A stretch of 64,000 bases of DNA, taken from the NCBI RefSeq assembly GCF_046365375.1, contig NZ_JBKEIT010000005.1, forward strand, positions 124,001-188,000. Direction: 5' to 3'. Each line of letters begins with the position of its first letter. Positions within the stretch are counted from its first letter, which is position 1. The position numbers and the translations under genes are program-made. The notes under the pieces are model-generated. The model was not told where the DNA came from. It saw only the letters and a program-made list of their open reading frames with translations, and did no database searches. Below are positions 29,060 through 36,250 of this stretch, piece after piece. Origin of the DNA: Butyricimonas muris (GTDB lineage: Bacteria; Bacteroidota; Bacteroidia; Bacteroidales; Marinifilaceae).

Positions 29060-30241
29060 TTATTTTTTTATAGACACGTAAACCGTATTATTTTCCAACA
29101 CAACATTTACCAACTCCGTCCGTCTTAACATATCGAGGATGGGAGCGATATTCTCGTACCGGTTGATACATCCGCCCAATTCTACCCGCTTCGATTCTTC
29201 ATCCAAGAACTCGAACTTCACCCCGTACCAACGGGCTAAATTACGGGCAACCCGTTCCATTGACGTATCTTTGAACTTGATTTCCGCATGATGCCAAGCC
29301 GTGTAAAGGCTCACGTCCACCTCACGCGTGTTCAACAAACCGGAAACCCGTTCGTACACGACCTGTTCCCCGGGTACAATCTCGTGCTCGTGTTCACCGC
29401 TTTTCACGGCAACCCGCCCTTTCACCAACGTGGTTTCAAAAGAATTTTCGTCATCATACGCCCGCAAATTAAATTCCGTACCTAACACTCTCACGTCCAT
29501 CCCTTTCGTTTTCACGATAAAAGGATGCAAAGAATCCTTTGCCACGCAGAAATAACCTTCTCCCTCAAATTCAACCACCCGTTCGCCATGGAACCTGACC
29601 GGATAACGCAATTTACTCTCCGCGTTCAAGAACACCCGGGTACCGTCCGCCAGAATCATCATATATTCCATCCCGTTCAACGTATGCATTTCATTGTACA
29701 CGACTATGGTATCCTCCCCTTCATTGCTCCGCGAGTAGTCCAAATGATTGGATTCCTTGTATATGGTTACACCCCCGCTCTCGTCAATAGCTTGATTCCC
29801 GTTCTTATCAATCTTCACGATACGCCCGTCCCCCAATACCAAATGTGCCTCTTTGCTCACGTTTATCTCCTGCCGCGCTATCACCTCTTTCTTTTGTACT
29901 GAAGGCTGAAGTACATACGCCAGTGTTATAACCAACAATATCCCGGCAGCTACCGCAGCATAACTCATGTATACCCGCGACCGACGACGCCTTTCCTCCA
30001 TCCTCTTCCTGTCAACCCGTTTCTCCATCAAGTACCACGCAGACTTCACGTCAGCTTCCGCCATACGCTCCAATTTCCGCCCGACAAATCCCTCCTCCGC
30101 GAAACGCCGGAAAAGAGCCTCGTTCTCTTCGGATGCAGCTCGCCACTCCTTCAGCAACAAGTCCTCCTCTTCGGTAGGCACATTTGCCAAGTGAGCCGCG
30201 ATAGCTTTTATAATTTTTCTTTTTTGTTCTTCAGTTTCCAT
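29060..30241 (-). CDS. FecR family anti-sigma factor
   Basis: 393 aa. A cytoplasmic N-terminal region (1-90, charged, sigma-binding) is followed by one membrane helix (about 91-112: SYAAVAAGILLVITLAYVLQ). A periplasmic FecR domain (about 150-300: MMILADGTRVFLNAESKLRY) and a C-terminal DUF4974 (about 318-392: MERVARNLARWYGVKFEF) follow, the latter resembling an STN-like interaction module. It would hold the sigma factor coded just upstream until the STN-bearing SusC reports substrate. Gap to the sigma gene 98 bp. Confidence 0.95.
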   Translation of the reverse strand: METEEQKRKIIKAIAAHLANVPTEEEDLLLKEWRAASEENEALFRRFAEEGFVGRKLERMAEADVKSAWYLMEKRVDRKRMEERRRRSRVYMSYAAVAAGILLVITLAYVLQPSVQKKEVIARQEINVSKEAHLVLGDGRIVKIDKNGNQAIDESGGVTIYKESNHLDYSRSNEGEDTIVVYNEMHTLNGMEYMMILADGTRVFLNAESKLRYPVRFHGERVVEFEGEGYFCVAKDSLHPFIVKTKGMDVRVLGTEFNLRAYDDENSFETTLVKGRVAVKSGEHEHEIVPGEQVVYERVSGLLNTREVDVSLYTAWHHAEIKFKDTSMERVARNLARWYGVKFEFLDEESKRVELGGCINRYENIAPILDMLRRTELVNVVLENNTVYVSIKK

Positions 30242-30339
30242 TACTATAAATACAATTCTAGTTTTATATTCTCACTACAACTTCAATTGCATTTAGGGGT
30301 AATGAAAATAGCGTTTTTTTTGAAAAAAAATTACACTTA

Positions 30340-30906
30340 TTATCTAAACAACTGATTTAAAAGGAAAAGAAAAAAGAATAAAAGGATGAATATATCTTTT
30401 AACGCTTGTCGCAATTTCTGGTAGGCAATCTTTTTCAAGGTATGCAACGTACCATCGGCAATTCCCATTTCCTCGGCAATCTCCGCATTCCGTTTTCCCG
30501 CCATCGAACTCGTGATAATGCGGCGCATTTGCGTCGGGAGCGCGTTCACGGCCTTGTACAACAACAACAAAACCTCATTCTCGATCTCGTCCTCCTCGTA
30601 GGATTCCGCTCCCGCTTGAAGCATCTCTTGTATATACCGTTCCTCCACCCGTGATTTTTTCAACAAATTGAAACAACGATTTCGTACCGATACATACAGG
30701 AATCCCCGCACCTCCGATAAAGTAAAATACTCCTCCTTTGTTTCCCAGTATTTCAACAGCACATCCTGAGCCACGTCCCGACCGGCATCCGTATCCCGGA
30801 TATATTTCATGGCGAAAGAATAAAGCACCGGATAGTAATCTTCAAAAAATACCCGGAAAGCTTTTTTATCCCCCATTCTTATATCCGATACTATATCACC
30901 AGTCAT
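30340..30906 (-). CDS. ECF RNA polymerase sigma factor with hydrophobic C-terminal tail
   Basis: 188 aa. Region 2 (about 14-60: FFEDYYPVLYSFAMKYI ... AQDVLLKYW) and region 4 (about 118-170: LPTQMRRIITSSMAGK ... AEEMGIADGTLHTLKK) are typical of Bacteroidota ECF sigma factors paired with FecR. Residues 171-188 are a run of Phe/Leu/Ile (IFILLFFFLFLL) that could insert in the membrane near the anti-sigma factor. It is first in the uptake locus and probably autoregulates it. Confidence 0.95.
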   Translation of the reverse strand: MTGDIVSDIRMGDKKAFRVFFEDYYPVLYSFAMKYIRDTDAGRDVAQDVLLKYWETKEEYFTLSEVRGFLYVSVRNRCFNLLKKSRVEERYIQEMLQAGAESYEEDEIENEVLLLLYKAVNALPTQMRRIITSSMAGKRNAEIAEEMGIADGTLHTLKKIAYQKLRQALKDIFILLFFFLFLLNQLFR

Positions 30907-30970
30907 AAATATATTATTATAACAATACAGAATACCACGAAACGAACCTCTTATCCTCGTTCATTTACAA

Positions 30971-31000
30971 CAAAAGTAATTAATATAAAAGAAAAAACAA
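30971..31000 (-). promoter_or_regulatory. Promoter of the ECF sigma gene (TTG-N19-TACTTTTG)
   Basis: On minus, TTG at 31000-30998 and TACTTTTG at 30978-30971 are 19 bp apart, matching the housekeeping Bacteroidota promoter. Transcription would start near 30964, about 58 nt before the sigma-factor ATG. Confidence 0.55.
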
Positions 31001-31461
31001 TAACAAAAAGAATTTCTACCTCTCAAAAATACCAAAGTTATTCCGAATACGACCACATGATATCCCCTCGATATTAATTTCCCCGACAAACCAATGGCCT
31101 GCCATCCGTGACTATCCCGAATTAAAATCCATCGTTAAAAACATTTACATGATAAAACAATGCTGTAAAGATAACACCTACCCACCCTCTTCTCCAACTG
31201 TTTTTCACAAATACCCGATGTATTTTCACAAACCCCCCAAAAAACGACATGAACAGCATTCAGGCAATAATCCCCATAATCCACTACAATTATCTATCTA
31301 AAAATAGTATAATTTCCTTTCTCTAACCTGTCACTCCCGCTTCAATCACGTCCCCGAACGTCTTTGATACGGGAGTGAAACGAAAGTGATTCGTCTTTGA
31401 TAAGGGAATACATCGAATTCTCCACGGGTTCTCGTCGGAAATCAATTATATATCCCCAATA
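31001..31461. other. Intergenic region without a gene; hairpin and 33-bp-spaced direct repeat
   Basis: No supportable coding region. Visible structure: an inverted repeat TCACTCCCG (31331-31339) / CGGGAGTGA (31370-31378), and a direct repeat CGTCTTTGATA at 31359-31369 and 31392-31402. The repeats start 33 bp apart (about three helical turns), the first overlapping the right hairpin arm. The rest is AT-rich and unremarkable. Confidence 0.5.
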
Positions 31462-32034
31462 TTACTTTATATGAAAATCCAACAAACAATCTTCACCCAA
31501 AAACATCTGAAGGCGATCGCCGATTTTCAATTCTTTTTGCCGGAAAGAATTTCCACAATAGACTAAATCACCTATTTTCAACATACAATATTCAGACATA
31601 CCGGCAATCAATTTTTCCGGCAGTATAGGAAGGTCGTTCATCTTACCCCGGAAAACTTCCAACTCGTTTACCCGAAAACTATACTCGACATCCCGCAACC
31701 CCGAATCGCACTTTTTTAACACGGATACCGCGGCAGCCCCATCAAAACCATAAGCCATGACAGCAGGCAACCCCATGCCCGACAATCTCCGCCCGAAATC
31801 ATCCGCATAGAATCGGACACCAACGCCGACCTCATCATAATAACGCCCGGCAAAACGCTCCGACACATGCTTACCAATCTTCCCCACCCGTAAAACGACC
31901 TGTGGGACACAACTCAATTCCCCAGCAAACGCCGGAATATAGAAATCATCATTATTCCTTAACAAAGCGTTATCCCCGATAACGTCATAAGCCACTTCTC
32001 CCGAAGCATTATATTCCGCGCAAAGTAATTTCAT
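31462..32034 (-). CDS. Fumarylacetoacetate-hydrolase-fold protein, probably lacking the metal site
   Basis: 190 aa, slightly short for the FAH/YcgM family. The family pattern is visible: DFYIPAFAGELS, VVLRVGKIGKHVSERFAGRYYDEVGVGVRF, LKIGDLVYCGNS and a final LKIGDRLQMF ... LLDFHIK. Active relatives have an E-x-E pair just before the VVLRVGK-like strand and an Asp in the xGxDxxARD strand as metal ligands; here these positions read V-P-Q and Arg (VGVRFYADDF). The protein is therefore probably not a canonical hydrolase. The ATG at 32034 is followed by a plausible start (MKLLCAEYN). It lies 55 bp downstream of the nitroreductase gene. Confidence 0.75.
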   Translation of the reverse strand: MKLLCAEYNASGEVAYDVIGDNALLRNNDDFYIPAFAGELSCVPQVVLRVGKIGKHVSERFAGRYYDEVGVGVRFYADDFGRRLSGMGLPAVMAYGFDGAAAVSVLKKCDSGLRDVEYSFRVNELEVFRGKMNDLPILPEKLIAGMSEYCMLKIGDLVYCGNSFRQKELKIGDRLQMFLGEDCLLDFHIK

Positions 32035-32080
32035 AACCGTGAATCCAAAGATTGAACCTCAAAAATGCTCAATCCCCCAA

Positions 32081-32101
32081 TCTTAAATCTTAAATCACTA
32101 A
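32081..32101 (-). repeat. 7-bp tandem repeat array (TCTTAAA), three units
   Basis: TCTTAAA at 32081-32087 and 32088-32094 then TCACTAA at 32095-32101, across the stop codon of the nitroreductase gene. Same family as the heptad arrays around birA/parE/parC and hdrCBA. Confidence 0.5.
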
Positions 32102-32653
32102 ATCATCTATTCCTCTTTTGGGTACATGATGCGTCCCGTTCGCCTCCCGCCAATACTTGAAATCCCCGTCTTTCATCGGTTCGATCACCACCGTTTCCTT
32201 CGGCTTGCCGAGGGCTATCACGTACATGATCTTCAAATGTTCGGGCAATTGTAATATCTCCCGCAAAGCCTCGTTCTTGAATGCCTTGATAATACACCCG
32301 CCATACCCTTCTTCCACTGCTCCCAGCAAAATGGTCTGCGCTTGAATCCCGTCGTCACACAGGCAATTCTCCACGATAGAGGTATCCAACAACTGGATCA
32401 GATAAGCCGATGGACGCTCGCCTTCCTCCGGACCGTCCCAATCCTTCAAATATCCCGCCCAAGCTAACGTATGAAACACTCTTCCACACATCGCCGCATC
32501 TGAAACCGGCTTATATTTCAACGCTTGCGCATTCCTCCCTGAAGCACAATAACGAGTCAGTTTCACGAATTCGATCAATTCCTCCCGGGAAATCCAAACA
32601 TCTTGGTAAAACCGACGATAACTCCTGTTTTTCAATAGCAATTCTTTCAACAT
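32090..32653 (-). CDS. Nitroreductase family protein (FMN-dependent)
   Basis: 187 aa. Opens with the family motif KNRSYRRFYQD (FMN-phosphate contacts), then YCASGRNAQALKYKPV (SGxNxQ-type flavin loop) and GGCIIKAFKNEALREILQLP with VIALGKPKE near the C terminus. Cytosolic NAD(P)H-dependent flavin oxidoreductase of unknown substrate. Divergent from the AddB-like gene. The 3' end overlaps a short 7-bp repeat array (TCTTAAA units). Confidence 0.88.
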   Translation of the reverse strand: MLKELLLKNRSYRRFYQDVWISREELIEFVKLTRYCASGRNAQALKYKPVSDAAMCGRVFHTLAWAGYLKDWDGPEEGERPSAYLIQLLDTSIVENCLCDDGIQAQTILLGAVEEGYGGCIIKAFKNEALREILQLPEHLKIMYVIALGKPKETVVIEPMKDGDFKYWREANGTHHVPKRGIDDLVI

Positions 32654-32683
32654 AAATCCGAACAGATTTTGATATATAAATTG

Positions 32684-32691
32684 TAAATTTG
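32684..32691 (+). promoter_or_regulatory. Candidate -7 element TAAATTTG of the AddB-like gene
   Basis: Fits TAnnTTTG and lies 26 bp before the ATG at 32718. No convincing -33 element was identified. Confidence 0.45.
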
Positions 32692-32717
32692 TTCCGAAAC
32701 AAAAATAACAATAAAAT

Positions 32718-35549
32718 ATGAATTCGTTTCTCCAATTGCTGGCAAAAGATCTGATTCAAAAATACGGGCATGAATTTGACAACCTGACCATTCTGTTCCC
32801 GAACAAACGGGCAGGACTCTTTCTTGCCGAAGAATTGGCGCATCTGATCACGAAACCCGTGTGGATGCCCGAAATCCTCACGCTTGGAGAATTTATCGAA
32901 CGACAAACCGGACTGAAAAAAGCGGAAGAATTACCCCTTATTATAAAACTCTACAAAACGTACCAAGAATATTCCGGCACCACGGAACGATTCGACGATT
33001 TCTATTTCTGGGGAAACATGTTACTGGGGGATTTCGACGATATCGACAAATACCTCGTGGACGCCAAAGACCTGTTCTCCAACATCACGGCATTAAAAGA
33101 AATCGAGAACGCATTCCCTTACCTCACTCCCGAACAAATAGAATTTATCCAGAGCTTCTGGCGTAGTTTCAATGGCGAAAAATACAGCCGGGAACAACAG
33201 GAATTTCTTAACGTATGGGATAAATTATATCCCACCTACAAAAATTTCAAGGCAAAACTAACCGGGGAAAACCTTTGTTACGAGGGTATGGGGCAGCGAC
33301 TGTTCTGCGAACGGTTATCCCACTACCACACGGACAAACAACTCATTTTCGCCGGGTTCAATGCCTTGAACCAGTGTGAAAAAAGAATATTCTCCCACTT
33401 CCGGGACAGCGGGCAAGCATCTTTTTACTGGGATTATGACCTCTATTACTCGGCAAACGAAAATCACGAGGCGGGACACTATATCCGGGAAAACATGAAA
33501 CTGTTTCCCAACGCCTTGGGACTGGAACATTTCAACAACTTTCGCTACAACAATAAAGAGGTAGAATACATCTCCGTTCCCTCCACCATCGGACAAGCCA
33601 AACTACTTCCCGTGCTCGTGGAGCAACTCCATCCCCAACCGCGAAAGACATATACCGACACGGCTATCGTCCTTTGCGACGAAACGCTGCTCACCCCCGT
33701 GATTCATTCAATCCCTCACTCGATTGACAAAATCAATATTACCATGGGGTATCCGGCACAAAACACCTCCGTGGCAGCACTAATCGGCATGCTGGGCGAC
33801 CTAAAACGTTACGCCAAGCAAGTGGACGGCGCCACGCACTATTACTACAAACCGGTCATCGCCCTCCTCAACCATAAACTGATTAAAAGCAGTTGCCCGA
33901 ATGACATCCCGGAAATCACGAACTACATCAACACGAACAACATCGTGTACGTGGCAGAAAAAAGCCTCCAATTCAGCGACATCACCCGCACCATCTTTTC
34001 TTCCTCCACGGAAAGCCTGCCGGACTACCTTCTGAATATCTTGAAAAAAATGATTGCCGCCTTCCGACCGGAAGAACAGGAAGGACTGGCTATCGAGAAA
34101 GAATTTCTTTTCACGGTCTTCACCGCCATACAGGGGATACAAAACACGTTCCGGGAAGAAAACATCGTCCCGGAAGACAAATTCTATCTACAGGTCATCA
34201 ACAAAATCCTGCAAGGAATATCCATTCCTTTCTCCGGCGAACCGCTGGAAGGCATGCAAATCATGGGACTCATGGAAACCCGTATGCTGGATTTCAAAAA
34301 CTTGATTATCCTCTCCGCCAACGAAGGCGTCCTCCCGAAAAGCGGACACGCCTCGTCCTTTATCCCGTATAACTTGCGTCTGGGATTCGGGCTCCCTACA
34401 CCGGAACACATGGATGCCCTGTTCGCGTATTATTTCTATCGTTTACTGCAACGGGCAGAACACGTGAAAATCCTTTACACGGATGTTACCAAGGGAATGA
34501 CCAGCGGGGAAATGAGCCGTTTTCTTTACCAGATGAAATACGAATCGGGCTTACCCATCCGAGAAACCCATTTCCAAAATAATATTTCCGTGCAGGACAA
34601 TCCTGTTATTTCCATCTCGAAAAACAAGGCCATTCTGGAAAAGCTGCATCGCTACACGCTTCCCGACGAACGAGGAATCTCCCCGTCGGCACTGAACACT
34701 TACATGGAATGTCATCTGAAATTCTATTTTAAATATATCGCCGGAATTAAAGAGAAAGAAGAGATAGCCGAGGAACTCGACCAACGGCTGCTGGGTACCA
34801 TATTCCACCAGAGCACCCAATCCCTCTACCAAACCTTCCCGAATGGCGAAATCACGGAAGAGGGGCTCGACTCCTTGATGCAAAATGACACACTGATAGA
34901 GGAACATATTCGCCAGTCCTACCTGCAACTATACGACTCCACGGTATCGCGCATGCTCGAAAGCGGTGCGAACGAACTTGTACTTTCCGTCGTGAAAAAG
35001 TACGTGAAAAAAGTCCTTGAATACGATAAAACCCTATGCCCCTTCCGGCTGATTTCCATGGAGAGGAAATACCGGATGTCACTCGAGATTAACACGCTCG
35101 AGCACCCGCTTGTCATTCACGTGGAAGGAGATATCGACCGGGTAGACCGGACAGACCGGGGAACACGAGTCATCGACTATAAAACCGGGGCAGACAAGAC
35201 CGAATTCAAAGACCTCCCTTCTATCTTTGACTCCAACAACAGGCAACGCAACAAAGCAGCTTTCCAAACCCTGTTGTATTGCATGATGTACGAGCACGAG
35301 AATCCCGGTACAGACCCTATTTTACCCGGTATATACAGCACCAAACTACTGTTTACCCCGAACTATACCTACTCGCTGAAATGCAACAAGGAACCCATTC
35401 ACCGTTTCAAACCTTACGAACCGGAATTTCAAGCCCTGCTAACCGAGTTGCTCGAGCAATTATTCTCCCCCGACGTCCCGTTCACCCAAACGGAACTCCC
35501 GGAAAAATGCCGCCATTGCTCTTATAACGAGATATGTAAACGAGGATAG
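32718..35549 (+). CDS. PD-(D/E)XK nuclease family protein, AddB-like
   Basis: 943 aa. The N terminus has a helicase-like fold (TILFPNKRAGLFLAEELAHL) as in AddB, without a full Walker A. The C-terminal RecB-type nuclease has EGDIDRVDR (Asp807) and VIDYKTG (Asp820, Lys822), the catalytic core. Four cysteines, Cys665 in YMECHLKFYF and Cys931/Cys934/Cys940 in CRHCSYNEIC, match the 4Fe-4S clasp of AddB nucleases. It probably works with an AddA-type helicase in double-strand-break end resection; no addA is in the window. The ATG at 32718 fits the promoter spacing. Confidence 0.88.
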   Translation: MNSFLQLLAKDLIQKYGHEFDNLTILFPNKRAGLFLAEELAHLITKPVWMPEILTLGEFIERQTGLKKAEELPLIIKLYKTYQEYSGTTERFDDFYFWGNMLLGDFDDIDKYLVDAKDLFSNITALKEIENAFPYLTPEQIEFIQSFWRSFNGEKYSREQQEFLNVWDKLYPTYKNFKAKLTGENLCYEGMGQRLFCERLSHYHTDKQLIFAGFNALNQCEKRIFSHFRDSGQASFYWDYDLYYSANENHEAGHYIRENMKLFPNALGLEHFNNFRYNNKEVEYISVPSTIGQAKLLPVLVEQLHPQPRKTYTDTAIVLCDETLLTPVIHSIPHSIDKINITMGYPAQNTSVAALIGMLGDLKRYAKQVDGATHYYYKPVIALLNHKLIKSSCPNDIPEITNYINTNNIVYVAEKSLQFSDITRTIFSSSTESLPDYLLNILKKMIAAFRPEEQEGLAIEKEFLFTVFTAIQGIQNTFREENIVPEDKFYLQVINKILQGISIPFSGEPLEGMQIMGLMETRMLDFKNLIILSANEGVLPKSGHASSFIPYNLRLGFGLPTPEHMDALFAYYFYRLLQRAEHVKILYTDVTKGMTSGEMSRFLYQMKYESGLPIRETHFQNNISVQDNPVISISKNKAILEKLHRYTLPDERGISPSALNTYMECHLKFYFKYIAGIKEKEEIAEELDQRLLGTIFHQSTQSLYQTFPNGEITEEGLDSLMQNDTLIEEHIRQSYLQLYDSTVSRMLESGANELVLSVVKKYVKKVLEYDKTLCPFRLISMERKYRMSLEINTLEHPLVIHVEGDIDRVDRTDRGTRVIDYKTGADKTEFKDLPSIFDSNNRQRNKAAFQTLLYCMMYEHENPGTDPILPGIYSTKLLFTPNYTYSLKCNKEPIHRFKPYEPEFQALLTELLEQLFSPDVPFTQTELPEKCRHCSYNEICKRG

Positions 35550-35576
35550 CATCGCCCTCCCCACCAATGAGACATT

Positions 35577-35768
35577 CCTACCGAAGTCCCAACACAATCC
35601 TACCCAAGAACTACCCAAATCATCCCCTACATAGCTTGCACCCGTGCTTTTTCCACGACCTTTCTACTATGGAGAATATAGAATATCCACAAATTCATCG
35701 CAGCATCAACGAAGCTAGGGTATGATTACGGTATTACTTGGGTAGTTCTTCGGTAGGCTCTCAGTAGG
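35577..35768. repeat. Large inverted array of 11-bp repeats between convergent genes
   Basis: On plus, 11-bp units related to CCTACCCAAGA start at 35577, 35588, 35599, 35610 and 35621. On minus, similar units start at 35768, 35757, 35746, 35735 and 35724. The best-matching arms, 35599-35618 (CCTACCCAAGAACTACCCAA) and 35738-35757, are complementary at 19 of 20 positions. RNA from either strand could fold into a long hairpin, so it may end both the AddB-like and aroK transcripts, though there is no T-run. Confidence 0.7.
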
Positions 35769-35785
35769 TTTACCCGGGAAAAACT

Positions 35786-36241
35786 TTACAATCTCTCTTT
35801 CGCCATCAAATAAAAAGGAAGCCGGGAGTCGAGATGCTTTTTCACGTGACTCTCCAACTCTTCATCGGAAAGTCCCGCCAACAGGGGACGTGTTGCCCGC
35901 TGCTCCCGCAAACGCCCGATAATCACAGGCAAAGACGTATCTAAAAATAACGTGTGTCCCGCCGCATTCATGCGCTCCATGTTATCAAAAAAACACACCG
36001 TTCCCCCTCCCGTTGCCAGCACGAAATCATCCCCCCGGGCACAAAACTCTCGCAAGACATCCCGTTCCAACTCGCGAAAATACCCCTCTCCCTTACGAGC
36101 AAAAATATCCGGTATACAGCATCCGGCTCTTTCCTCCACGAGGGAGTCCAAATCCCGGAAAGGGATTCCCTTTTCTTCGGCCAATTCCCTCCCGAACGTG
36201 GTCTTGCCACTCGCCATATACCCGACAATGAAGAATTTCAT
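35786..36241 (-). CDS. aroK: Shikimate kinase
   Basis: 151 aa from the ATG at 36241; the frame extends to a TTG at 36250 but the ATG is preferred. P-loop GYMASGKTT near the N terminus, FRDLDSLVEE (Asp pair for Mg and shikimate), FRELERDVL, LATGGGTVC (shikimate Gly-rich site) and RATRPLL (lid Arg). It phosphorylates shikimate in chorismate synthesis. The start lies 9 bp after the parC stop, so it is probably co-transcribed with parC. Length is typical for AroK. Confidence 0.94.
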   Translation of the reverse strand: MKFFIVGYMASGKTTFGRELAEEKGIPFRDLDSLVEERAGCCIPDIFARKGEGYFRELERDVLREFCARGDDFVLATGGGTVCFFDNMERMNAAGHTLFLDTSLPVIIGRLREQRATRPLLAGLSDEELESHVKKHLDSRLPFYLMAKERL

Positions 36242-36250
36242 AACCGTCAA

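Noticed and set aside
31001..31461. Small gene or RNA in the gap upstream of the sigma factor
   Set aside because: No open frame with a plausible start and no recognisable RNA structure beyond one 9-bp hairpin.
35599..35757. Invertible promoter segment flanked by 20-bp inverted repeats
   Set aside because: Both flanking genes point into the segment, so a promoter there could not drive either; a terminator or repeat array explains it better.
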